Origin: Clostridiaceae bacterium
Lineage (GTDB): Bacteria; Bacillota; Clostridia; Oscillospirales; Acutalibacteraceae
Assembly (NCBI GenBank): GCA_016285645.1
Contig: JAEERC010000009.1
Coordinates: forward strand, 1 to 64,000
Direction: 5' to 3'
Length of the DNA: 64,000 nt
Notes under the pieces: generated by a model
The model's database searches: none
Told to the model about the DNA's origin: nothing
Seen by the model: only the letters and a program-made list of their open reading frames with translations
Part shown: positions 16,194-24,162 of the stretch, in pieces
How positions within the stretch are numbered: position 1 is the first letter of the stretch
Layout: each line of letters begins with the position of its first letter
Position numbers and translations under genes: made by a program

Positions 16194-18380
16194 ATGGAAT
16201 TGATTAAAAAGGGCATAAATATGCTCCTCGATGTCAAAAAATACTGGAAAAAGCCCCCCGAGGGCAAATATATGTCATTCAGGGAGATTATGGCATATTC
16301 CGTCGGCGGTTTCGGCGCCTATTCCATTTTCACGATGGCGCAGGCTCTCCTGCTTTCAACCACAAACGTAATAATCGGCAACACCATAGGCATACGCCCG
16401 ATGCATATGTATGTTATGTATGTCATTTCGGTTATCACCAACATTCCGCTGACGATGGTCAGGGCGAATATGGTTGACAATGTAAAATATAAATCGGGCA
16501 AATACCGCCCCTATCTTCTGCGAATGGGCATACCCACGGTCGCGATTTCGATGCTCTTCGTTTTCACGCCATATTCGCGGCTTATGTCCTACGCGGGCGG
16601 CAAGGGCTATTTTGTGTGCTGCGCGCTGATTTTCGTCTATAACTTCGGGCTTCAGTTTTTCTACAATTTCTTCTACGACGCCTACGAAAACCTCATTCAC
16701 GTGCTCTCGCCCAACAGCCAGGAGCGCACGAATGTTACGGCAATAAAGAGTCTTATCTACTCGCTCTCGCCCACTGTTACCAATTTCGTAACTCCGCTCA
16801 TAGCGGCGAAGGTGGCAAACGGCGATATGTACGACCTGAGGGTTTACCGCTGGCTCTATCCCTTCATTGCGATAATCGGCGTTGCGATGATTATTCTTGT
16901 CTATGCGGGCACGGAGGAAAAAATAGTGCTCGCAAAGACGCACACAATGAAAATTAAATTCACCGACGCTTTGCGCGAGGTTGCCAAAAACAAATATTTC
17001 TGGATTATCTCGCTCGCGGGCTGGCTCGGCTTTCTCGAAACCTGCACCTATGTTGTGCTGCAGTGGCTTTATAACTACGGCCATATGTGCACGCCGGAGC
17101 AGTACTCGTTCATAACCCTGATACGCGGAACGGCTTACAGCTGGGGTATGATTTTAGGACCCTTCGCCGTAAAAAAATGGGGCAAAAAGAAGGTGCTCAT
17201 AGTCACCAATCTTTTCAATGTCCTCTTCCTCGCTCTCGTCTATCCGCTTATGGGCTCAATCTGGACGGTGCTTCTGTGTATGTATTTCAACTCCATTGCC
17301 GACTCGTTCATTCTGATTCTCAACCCCGCCATTCAGGCGGATATACGCGATTATCAGCAGTATAAGAGCGGCGAGAGAATTGACGGTATGTTCGGCGCGG
17401 TGGCTATGATAGGCACCTTCGTTTCAATGGCAACAAGCTCCGTTCTGCCCGCCGTATATGAAAAATACGGCATTTCCGAGAGCAACGGGCTTGAGAATAT
17501 GTATGATGTTCTCTACAATCCCGACACCCTCCACAAGCTGGTCGGCGCGCTTGTAATTATGTCCGCCGCGGGCGCGTTCTTAAACTGCGTGCCCTATTTC
17601 TTCTACGATTTTTCAGAGACGAAGCAGAAGGCGGTTATAAAAATTCTGCAGATACGCGCCATGTTCGAGGATTACGGCAACGGCGTGCTCACCGATGACG
17701 ATATGAAAAACACGGTTGAGCTTATCCACACCTCAAAGGAGAAAAAACTTGAGGAGATTGAGAACATAAAATTCCTCAGAAAGCGGAAGGCGGGCAGAGA
17801 AGCGATAAAACAAGCCGCCGGGCACAACGAGGAGGTCGAAATCGCCTGCGCCGTTATGGATGAGGTTGAAAGATTCACCTCCGTTCCCGCCCTCAAACGG
17901 CTTGAATGGGCGAAATCGGTTGTTGACGGCGGCATACAGGGTATATCCGCCGTAAGCGAGCAGAGTATTGACAAGGCGAGGGCTCTGCCCGATTTAACCG
18001 TTGAGGAGCACGAAATCCGCAAACAGGCGATCGCGGACGCCAAACTCGGCTTGCGCTGCAAAAAAGCGGCTCTCAAATATTACCCGGGCGGAATAACCGC
18101 CTTTGACGGGGAAAAATTCGCATCCCTCGAAGCGCAGGAAAACGAGCTTGACGAAAAGAAGGCAGCCCTGTTCAAAGCCAAGGCGGACAAAAAAGAGATA
18201 AAGGCGCTGACCTTAAAGCAGAAGGAACTGCGCGCCGAAATAAAGAAAATGGAACTCGAGCAGCAGCACTACGCCGAATGCACCAAGGTCTGGCACGACG
18301 CCTTCAAATATGTTCAGCAGGCGGAAAACTACGCGAAATTCGAGGAAATCGCCTCAAAATACTCCGAACTTGCTCAATAA
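16194..18380 (+). CDS. GPH-family symporter with a 260-residue cytoplasmic C-terminal extension
   Basis: A 728-residue protein. The first ~470 residues are a twelve-segment GPH symporter (MVDNVKYKSGKYRPYL loop and QADIRDYQQYKSGERIDG motif). Residues 470-728 form a highly charged, mostly helical region with coiled-coil-like stretches (DEKKAALFKAKADKKEIKA, LKQKELRAEIKKMELEQQ). Ordinary GPH carriers end near residue 480; some (LacS) carry a PTS IIA domain there, but the sequence here does not look like IIA and I do not recognise it. The start follows GGAGGT. It is the last gene of the run and is followed by a strong terminator. The extension may regulate transport or bind the downstream enzyme. 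Confidence 0.85.
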   Translation: MELIKKGINMLLDVKKYWKKPPEGKYMSFREIMAYSVGGFGAYSIFTMAQALLLSTTNVIIGNTIGIRPMHMYVMYVISVITNIPLTMVRANMVDNVKYKSGKYRPYLLRMGIPTVAISMLFVFTPYSRLMSYAGGKGYFVCCALIFVYNFGLQFFYNFFYDAYENLIHVLSPNSQERTNVTAIKSLIYSLSPTVTNFVTPLIAAKVANGDMYDLRVYRWLYPFIAIIGVAMIILVYAGTEEKIVLAKTHTMKIKFTDALREVAKNKYFWIISLAGWLGFLETCTYVVLQWLYNYGHMCTPEQYSFITLIRGTAYSWGMILGPFAVKKWGKKKVLIVTNLFNVLFLALVYPLMGSIWTVLLCMYFNSIADSFILILNPAIQADIRDYQQYKSGERIDGMFGAVAMIGTFVSMATSSVLPAVYEKYGISESNGLENMYDVLYNPDTLHKLVGALVIMSAAGAFLNCVPYFFYDFSETKQKAVIKILQIRAMFEDYGNGVLTDDDMKNTVELIHTSKEKKLEEIENIKFLRKRKAGREAIKQAAGHNEEVEIACAVMDEVERFTSVPALKRLEWAKSVVDGGIQGISAVSEQSIDKARALPDLTVEEHEIRKQAIADAKLGLRCKKAALKYYPGGITAFDGEKFASLEAQENELDEKKAALFKAKADKKEIKALTLKQKELRAEIKKMELEQQHYAECTKVWHDAFKYVQQAENYAKFEEIASKYSELAQ

Positions 18381-18384
18381 AAAC

Positions 18385-18413
18385 AGCCCTCTCTCATCGT
18401 GAGAGAGGGCTTT
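18385..18413 (+). terminator. Strong terminator after the transporter/GH5 run
   Basis: AGCCCTCTCTC (18385-18395) and GAGAGAGGGCT (18401-18411) form a perfect eleven-base-pair stem with a five-base loop, followed by a short T-rich stretch. Confidence 0.8.
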
Positions 18414-18420
18414 GTTAATG

Positions 18421-18720
18421 TCAATTTTCCGTCCGTCGCTGGCTCATTCCGCCTTGCGGTAAATACAGGGCTCCCGTCCGTCGTGGCCTCCTCCTATGGG
18501 GGTGCGGGTTCCCGGTGGGAACCTCTGCCGAAGGCAGAAGCACCGACCGAGCCGGGAGGCGAGACAGGTGGATTGACCGCTTGCGGTCAAGACGGAAGGA
18601 GTCTGCGCGAATTTTTGCCCTCACGGACATCCCTGTTGCGGGCGGATAATATCCGCCCCTACGACGCAATACTCCGTTTTGCCCGGAACGCGGAACCGCG
18701 TTCCCTACGATTATAATCGG
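18421..18720. repeat. Non-coding island of dispersed composite repeats, copy B
   Basis: No gene is visible. Segment 18533-18565 is an exact inverted copy of 7837-7869. Segment 18670-18708 closely matches the inverted strand of about 8020-8060. The block at about 18617-18645 resembles 43868-43895. Internal palindromes (TTGACCGC/GCGGTCAA near 18575, GGGCGGATAATATCCGCCC near 18640) make it hairpin-rich. Confidence 0.7.
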
Positions 18721-18794
18721 CGAAGCCCCTTAATTGCTCATTTCTCCTTACTCATTGCTCATTAAACATAAGCGGCACGAAGCATTCTGTATTT

Positions 18795-20366
18795 TTAATC
18801 TTCCAGCATCTTGTCAAAATAGTATTTCACCGCGCGGGGTTCGGCTTTGAGCGTGAGGTAGTGCATATTCGCCTTGCGGTCGGGGGTGAATCTGTTGTTG
18901 CCGTCGTCATCGACCGTGATTGTGCCGCGGGGCGAGAGTTTATAGAATTTACCGCAGCCGTCAAACGCGAAATGCACCGCGGTCAGATCCCAGCTGCAGC
19001 GCTCCGCCTTCTCACCCGCGTCGTTGCAATACGCCCTGTAGCAGTCGTAAACGGGGCTGCCGTCCTCCGGCTCCTTTTCAAAGCCGGATTTAATCGCTTC
19101 ACCGATTTCATAGCCCGAGCATACAACGGGCTTTTTTATGTTTTCAAAAACATTTTTCGCCGCCTCAATATCCTTCTGAATATTGAATTCCGCATTTTCG
19201 CTTTCGGGGAATTTACCCGCCATACACACGAGGGCGCGCACCTTGTCGTCAATAAGATCGGCTCGCGAGTCAATTAGTTCGCTTATGTTGTTAAGCATTC
19301 CGATTGTAACAATAACAACGGAGTTTTCCTCCGCCGCCTCGAGCGCTCTTGTGTAAAAATCAAGCGAGTTTTCTGTTTCGATTTTCTTATCGCCGAAATA
19401 CTTTTCGCGAACGGCCGCCGTATATACGGAATCGTTTTCGAGGAAGCCCTCCCTGCCTGTGCGGGCGACGGGCACATCATCAAAGCCGTAATAATCGAGT
19501 ATCGCCCTTATAACATAATCGGAATCCCTGTTCGAGGTGCAGTTCACAACGCCGAGCAGATTTCCGCCGTCCCTTTTTATTGAGGCGAGCAGCAGGGCGA
19601 GCGCTCCCGCGTCGTCGCAGTCGGGGCCCATATCCGTGTCAAGAATAACGGAGCAGCCGCTGTCCTTAACGCTTTCATAGTTCCAGTCCGTGCCTCTTAT
19701 GATTCTCACAATGCTCCTGACCGCGGTATAGACGAGAATCGCAGCCACAACGACTATGGCAAGAGTTATAAAGTATTTCATCGGAATTATGTCATAAATT
19801 TTGTCGCCGAGTATTGTAAAGGCGATAACCCTGGGCAGTATTCCCGCGAGGGATATGAGCAGATAGGGCAGAAACTTCATTGAGGTAGTGCCCATAAAAA
19901 GACTCACAAAGTCAATCGGGAAGGCAGGCAGAAACCTTATGCCGAAAAACACCGAGTATTTTGTGCCGTCCTTTGTAGCCGTCAGTTTGCGCCCTTTTTT
20001 TGTTTTATTGAGTATTTTTTCAACATTCTTTCCGCCGAGTATTCTGCCTATAAGCCGGGTGATTATAAGCTCCAGCGTGATGCCCGCGGCGTTTACCGCG
20101 AGCGCCTTGAGGGGCGAGAACGCCACGCCCACGCCCACATAAATCATTGAGGCGGGCACAACGAAGGTTACCGCCTTGACTATGTAAACGAGTATTATCG
20201 CGCCCGCCGCCTTCAACTCCGAGCCCGATGATTTTATGATTTCGCGCACGTCTATATTGACGAGCGCCTTGTATTTCCATATAACCAGCGCGATTATCGC
20301 CGCCGCCGCGAGTATTCTCATGGCAATGCCGGCGTTTCGTTTTATGAGCGCTTTCTTTTCATCCAA
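18795..20366 (-). CDS. Fusion of a VTT/DedA-type membrane domain with a nucleoside hydrolase domain
   Basis: A 523-residue protein with two parts. Residues 1-235 form a polytopic membrane domain of the VTT (TVP38/DedA, SNARE-associated) type: FVVPASMIYVGVGVAF, then GIRFLPAFPIDFVSLFMG, the arginine/proline segment conserved in that family. Residues 238-523 are an inosine-uridine-type nucleoside hydrolase: the calcium- and ribose-binding motif DTDMGPDCDDAGAL is at 243-256, and there are an IVTIGMLNNIS segment, a SWDLTAVH segment with the late histidine, and a C-terminal RGTITVDDDG strand. Positive residues after the last helix suggest that the hydrolase faces the cytoplasm. The start is TTG at 20366, eight bases from GGAGGT; the nearby ATG is out of frame. 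I know of no described protein with this fusion. The domain calls themselves are strong. Confidence 0.85.
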   Translation of the reverse strand: MDEKKALIKRNAGIAMRILAAAAIIALVIWKYKALVNIDVREIIKSSGSELKAAGAIILVYIVKAVTFVVPASMIYVGVGVAFSPLKALAVNAAGITLELIITRLIGRILGGKNVEKILNKTKKGRKLTATKDGTKYSVFFGIRFLPAFPIDFVSLFMGTTSMKFLPYLLISLAGILPRVIAFTILGDKIYDIIPMKYFITLAIVVVAAILVYTAVRSIVRIIRGTDWNYESVKDSGCSVILDTDMGPDCDDAGALALLLASIKRDGGNLLGVVNCTSNRDSDYVIRAILDYYGFDDVPVARTGREGFLENDSVYTAAVREKYFGDKKIETENSLDFYTRALEAAEENSVVIVTIGMLNNISELIDSRADLIDDKVRALVCMAGKFPESENAEFNIQKDIEAAKNVFENIKKPVVCSGYEIGEAIKSGFEKEPEDGSPVYDCYRAYCNDAGEKAERCSWDLTAVHFAFDGCGKFYKLSPRGTITVDDDGNNRFTPDRKANMHYLTLKAEPRAVKYYFDKMLED

Positions 20367-20438
20367 AGCAATCCACCTCCGGAGGGAACTGTCAATATTA
20401 TAATATTATTTTAATATATATTCAACTTTATTTTTAAT

Positions 20439-20467
20439 TTGACAAAATAAAACCGATGTTGTATAAT
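20439..20467 (+). promoter_or_regulatory. Consensus sigma-A promoter of the radical SAM gene
   Basis: A perfect TTGACA (20439-20444) is followed by a 17-base spacer and a perfect TATAAT (20462-20467). It predicts very strong constitutive expression. Confidence 0.85.
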
Positions 20468-20507
20468 TTCAATTCCGGAAAGATTCTGCGCGAAAGGAGG
20501 CGTAACA

Positions 20508-21926
20508 ATGACTTCAAAGGAAAAAGCCCAGAGAGCGGCGGCTTCGGTGGCGCTTGACGGCGTTATGAAATACATAAAAAAGTCACCCGAGGAAAACCTG
20601 GTAAAGGTTGTAAATCTCATTGAGAAGTTTACGGGCGGAATGTTCCCTTCGAAGAATTTTGACGCCTTCCGCACTGCCGTGACCGACAAAGAAAATGTCT
20701 GGCACGATTTCGCGATGAGATTCGTAAACGAGCAGGATTTCAAAACCCTCAAAAAGATGATTCTCGCCATAGGTCTGGGCGCGGGCGTAAACGGAACCAA
20801 AGCGGTACGCGCAAACCGCGAGATTTACAAATGCAATATTCCGTTTATTATTCTGCTTGACCCCACAAGCGCCTGCAATCTCAAATGCAAGGGCTGCTGG
20901 TCGGCTGAATACGGCAATAAACACAGCTTATCGCTCGACGATATGCGCAGCATAGTAAATCAGGGCAAGGCGCTCGGCACTCATATCTATATGTTCACGG
21001 GCGGCGAGCCCCTTATCCGCAAGGATGACATAATCACCCTCTGCTCCGAAAACCCGGATTGCGGCTTCCTCGCCTACACAAATGCCACCCTTGTTGACGA
21101 GGCGTTCTGCGAGGAGATAAAGCGCGTGGGCAACATTGTGCTCGCCTTCAGCATTGAGGGCACGCCCGAAACAAACGACGCCCGCCGCGGTGAGGGCAGT
21201 TACGAAAGAACTATGCAGGCAATCCGTCTTTTGAAGAAAAACGGGCTGTTCTTCGGGCTTTCCGTCTGCTACACCTCTCAGAATCTCGCCGCCGTAACGA
21301 GCGATGAGTTCATTGACAAAATGATTGAGAACGGCGCCATGTTCGCCTTCTATTTCAACTATATGCCCGTGGGAAAATGCGCGGTTGAGGAACTTATTCC
21401 CACACCCGAACAGCGCAAATTCATGTACGGCTGGCTTCGTAAAATGCGCTCGGGCAAAACCGGCAAGCCGATGTTCGTTATGGATTTCCAGGACGACGGC
21501 GAGTATGTCGGCGGCTGCATAGCGGGCGGCAGAAACTACTTCCACATAAACTCCGCAGGCGATATCGAGCCCTGCGTTTTCATCCACTACGCGGATTCAA
21601 ACATCCACCGCGACACCCTGCTTGAGGCGCTTAAAAAACCGCTGTTTCAGGCGTACTGGCACAACCAGCCGTTCAATGAGAACCACCTGCGCCCCTGCCC
21701 GATGCTTGAAAACCCCGACTGCCTGAGAAAAATCATAAACGAGACCGGCGCAAAATCGACCAATCTCGAGGCGCCCGAGGATGTTGAAACCCTCTGCGCT
21801 CGCTGCGACAGATTCGCGAAAAACTGGCAGCCCGTGGCAGATGAACTGTGGAAAAACAACCCCCATCCCAAGCCCAAAACCCAGTATTACAGGGATATGG
21901 ACACGAGCAAGGATACCCTCAAATAA
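20508..21926 (+). CDS. Radical SAM protein with SPASM-like C-terminal cysteine region
   Basis: A 472-residue enzyme. After an unusual helical N-terminal region of ~110 residues comes the radical SAM motif SACNLKCKGCW with Cys123, Cys127 and Cys130, then MFTGGEPLIRKDD, the SAM-binding GGEP motif. The C-terminal part has cysteines in CIAGGRNYFHI, EPCVFIHYADSN, RPCPMLENPDCL and LCARCDRF, a spacing like SPASM-type auxiliary iron-sulfur clusters. Such enzymes modify peptides or other macromolecules, but no small precursor peptide gene is obvious nearby, so the substrate is unknown. The start follows AAAGGAGG. It is transcribed alone from a consensus promoter and ended by a strong terminator. Confidence 0.88.
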   Translation: MTSKEKAQRAAASVALDGVMKYIKKSPEENLVKVVNLIEKFTGGMFPSKNFDAFRTAVTDKENVWHDFAMRFVNEQDFKTLKKMILAIGLGAGVNGTKAVRANREIYKCNIPFIILLDPTSACNLKCKGCWSAEYGNKHSLSLDDMRSIVNQGKALGTHIYMFTGGEPLIRKDDIITLCSENPDCGFLAYTNATLVDEAFCEEIKRVGNIVLAFSIEGTPETNDARRGEGSYERTMQAIRLLKKNGLFFGLSVCYTSQNLAAVTSDEFIDKMIENGAMFAFYFNYMPVGKCAVEELIPTPEQRKFMYGWLRKMRSGKTGKPMFVMDFQDDGEYVGGCIAGGRNYFHINSAGDIEPCVFIHYADSNIHRDTLLEALKKPLFQAYWHNQPFNENHLRPCPMLENPDCLRKIINETGAKSTNLEAPEDVETLCARCDRFAKNWQPVADELWKNNPHPKPKTQYYRDMDTSKDTLK

Positions 21927-21930
21927 CATC

Positions 21931-21956
21931 AAAGCCCGTTTTTCGGGCTTTTTTTA
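21931..21956 (+). terminator. Terminator of the radical SAM gene
   Basis: AAAGCCCG (21931-21938) pairs with CGGGCTTT (21944-21951), with a run of T continuing to 21956. Confidence 0.88.
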
Positions 21957-21961
21957 TTGAA

Positions 21962-21990
21962 TTGTTAAAGATTATTTGCTATTATATATT
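21962..21990 (+). promoter_or_regulatory. Promoter of the zinc-ribbon/TPR gene pair
   Basis: TTGTTA (21962-21967), 17 bases and TATATT (21985-21990) lie 25 bases before the GTG start of the next gene. Confidence 0.6.
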
Positions 21991-22015
21991 TATTCCTTGA
22001 CGAAGGAGGCAGACC

Positions 22016-23473
22016 GTGGACAAAGAAAAAGAATTGTATGAGGAAACACAAGAAATATCCGAGGAAGAAAAAGCCCCGGAAAAAGACGCGACCTCAAAAA
22101 TAAAAAGAAGAAGTCAGCCCGAGCCCGAAAAAAAGCAGGAAGACGATAACCTGTGCATTCACTGCGGCAAAAACAAAAAGGCGGCGGGCAGCAACTACTG
22201 TTCCGTGTGCATAAGCAAGGCAACAAAAACAAAGGTTCCCGTGTTCGCGTGGATCTGCGTTGTTGTTGTAGTATTGTTCGCGGCGGTTGCCCTGCTTCTT
22301 TCATATCTCAATTTCGCCCCCGCAAAGAGAATCCTCGAGGGGCGCGAGGCGCTTTCCGAAAACCGCCTGGGCGACTCGTTCAATTCCTATGAGGACGCCT
22401 TCTATCTCGCCGACGAATTAAATTCCGAACTCAACTGGAACCTCGTTTTTGTGGGCAGAAGAGTGCGCATTGAAGAGGCGAAGGTAACGGTAAAACTCAA
22501 CGCCCCGTTTTACGCCTACAACTTTTTAAGCCAGTATTTCACCGAGCCGGAGCTTCGCAAAAATCCCGAAACGGTCGGGTATTACAACGATTTTCAGAAG
22601 TTCAACGAATTCCTGCAAATAATCTCTGCCATTGACGGCGAGGATGAAAAATCCGCCGACGAGGCGCTCGAAAAGGTAGCCGTTCTCAAGGAAAAATACA
22701 AGGATGTAAAAGACAAGTATTTTTATGTTCTTTTTACCGAGAACTACATAAAGGAAAACTACAAGAAAACCGGCAAGGATGAACTGCTTAAAGACATTGA
22801 TGAAATCAAAAAGCTCTATCCCGAAGAAAAATGGTTTTATCTCAACTACTACTGCGACCTCTACTTTGACACGGGCAGATACGACGAGTGTCTGACCGCG
22901 TGCGACGAGGCGATTGCCTATAACCGCAACCTCTCCGCCGCCTATCTGAACAAGCTGAAGGTCTGCTTTATAAATGACGATGAGGACGCTTCAAACGCCG
23001 TTCTGGGCGCGTATCTCGGGTCAAACTCCGAGGACGACACCTATTACGCCATGAAGATTATGATGCTTCGACGCTTCGGCGACAGTATCGACTCGACCAT
23101 AGAGGAGTGCGAAAAGGATATTCTCATCGCGGAGGGCGCTCCCGAGGTCTATCGCCAGCAGGCGCTCAACTACCTTGTGAAGGGCGATTACGATTCCGCC
23201 TTTGACACGGCTTACAACGCCTTTGTCACGGTATATAACCTCTACAGCTACGGCGCTATGGATATCCAGCTTTCCGAAACGCGCGAAACCCTCTATGTGT
23301 GCGCTAAACTCTATGAGAAAAACGGCAGCGGAATGTCGGAATTCCACAGCTCGCTCGCCGATATTCTCGCAAGCTTTGAGGGCTATACGGCTTCCGAAAA
23401 CGCCGCGGCGCTCATTGACGGCAAAAAGACCCCCGCCGAAATCTTAACCGAAGGGATGGCTGATTTTGTATGA
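22016..23473 (+). CDS. Zinc-ribbon membrane protein with TPR-like extracellular region
   Basis: A 485-residue protein of unknown function. Residues 1-45 are very acidic and charged. A zinc ribbon follows with cysteines 47, 50, 62 and 65 (CIHC...CSVC), then one transmembrane helix (about 76-97). The remaining ~390 residues are helical with TPR-like repeats (NYYCDLYFDTGRYDECLTA, AYLNKLKVCFINDDE). By the positive-inside rule the ribbon is cytoplasmic and the helical repeats lie outside. The start codon is GTG, seven bases after AAGGAGG. The gene overlaps the next by four bases (ATGA), so the two are translated together. It could sense or scaffold something at the membrane, but nothing in the sequence names a partner. 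Confidence 0.7.
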   Translation: MDKEKELYEETQEISEEEKAPEKDATSKIKRRSQPEPEKKQEDDNLCIHCGKNKKAAGSNYCSVCISKATKTKVPVFAWICVVVVVLFAAVALLLSYLNFAPAKRILEGREALSENRLGDSFNSYEDAFYLADELNSELNWNLVFVGRRVRIEEAKVTVKLNAPFYAYNFLSQYFTEPELRKNPETVGYYNDFQKFNEFLQIISAIDGEDEKSADEALEKVAVLKEKYKDVKDKYFYVLFTENYIKENYKKTGKDELLKDIDEIKKLYPEEKWFYLNYYCDLYFDTGRYDECLTACDEAIAYNRNLSAAYLNKLKVCFINDDEDASNAVLGAYLGSNSEDDTYYAMKIMMLRRFGDSIDSTIEECEKDILIAEGAPEVYRQQALNYLVKGDYDSAFDTAYNAFVTVYNLYSYGAMDIQLSETRETLYVCAKLYEKNGSGMSEFHSSLADILASFEGYTASENAAALIDGKKTPAEILTEGMADFV

Positions 23474-24003
23474 CAATGATATACGCGATCTGCAAAATTC
23501 TATCATTCCCCGGCACATATCTCAGGGCGTTTCTCGAGCACCTCACCGCGAAGGCGTCGGGCTGTATGATTGAGTCGGACGGCTATATCCGCTTTGACGA
23601 GCTTTCGGGGCACATTGAGCACACCTTCCCGCTCAAAAAGGGCGGAGCGGTCGCCATGGCGCTGGTGCCCGGCATATTTCACTTCATTTTCGGCGTGTTT
23701 TTCTCAATAGCGGGGCTTGTGCCGTTAGCCCTTCTGAAGGTTGATTTTCAGCACCCGCTCATGTGTATAATCTATATTCTTTTCACCTTCCTCGGTATAT
23801 CGATGCTCTGCAATCTCTTCCCCCTCGTTGACGACGCGCTCTTCTGCAGAGAGAGGATTTACGGCAAGGACGGGGCGAATATTGTCGCGAAAATTCTCCT
23901 CTTCATCCCCGTTCATATCTGCGTGCTCGGGGCGTATATCGAAAGATACTGCGTAAATTACATTCTTTTCGCCGCGTTTCTCATTCTGATTTTCATAAAA
24001 TGA
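23470..24003 (+). CDS. Small polytopic membrane protein of unknown function
   Basis: A 177-residue protein with three to four hydrophobic segments (about residues 57-85, 92-117 and 140-175). A conserved-looking N-terminal soluble part (SFPGTYLRAFLEHLTAK) precedes them. A histidine-rich HIEHTF stretch lies before the first main segment, but no HExxH motif exists. It overlaps the zinc-ribbon/TPR gene by four bases and is followed by a strong terminator, so the two genes form a bicistronic unit and their products probably work together. I do not recognise the family. Confidence 0.7.
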   Translation: MTMIYAICKILSFPGTYLRAFLEHLTAKASGCMIESDGYIRFDELSGHIEHTFPLKKGGAVAMALVPGIFHFIFGVFFSIAGLVPLALLKVDFQHPLMCIIYILFTFLGISMLCNLFPLVDDALFCRERIYGKDGANIVAKILLFIPVHICVLGAYIERYCVNYILFAAFLILIFIK

Positions 24004-24030
24004 AAAACGCCCGGAACAAATAAAGAGCTA

Positions 24031-24063
24031 CCCGGCGGGATTAATCATCCTGCCGGGTTTTTT
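24031..24063 (+). terminator. Terminator after the zinc-ribbon/membrane pair
   Basis: CCCGGCGGGAT (24031-24041) pairs with ATCCTGCCGGG (24047-24057), with one G-U pair, and is followed by six T. Confidence 0.85.
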
Positions 24064-24104
24064 ATACAACATATTGATATTTCTTTTATTATCGTCAATA
24101 CATA

Positions 24105-24133
24105 TTGATTTTTATATTATTCTATATTATAAT
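24105..24133 (+). promoter_or_regulatory. Promoter of the GH43-metF-metH-GH36 unit
   Basis: TTGATT (24105-24110), a 17-base spacer and a perfect TATAAT (24128-24133) lie 30 bases before the GH43-like gene. The 100-base gap to the previous terminator leaves no room for a cobalamin or SAM riboswitch. Confidence 0.7.
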
Positions 24134-24162
24134 TAATTATTACTATTGTTTTGAGGTGAAGT

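Noticed and set aside
20508..21926. Radical SAM peptide-maturation (RiPP) cluster
   Set aside because: The enzyme has a SPASM-like region, but no short precursor peptide, peptidase or exporter lies next to it, and it is transcribed alone.
24064..24162. A cobalamin or SAM riboswitch before the metF/metH unit
   Set aside because: Only about 100 bases lie between the terminator and the first gene, largely AT-rich promoter sequence with no conserved riboswitch core.
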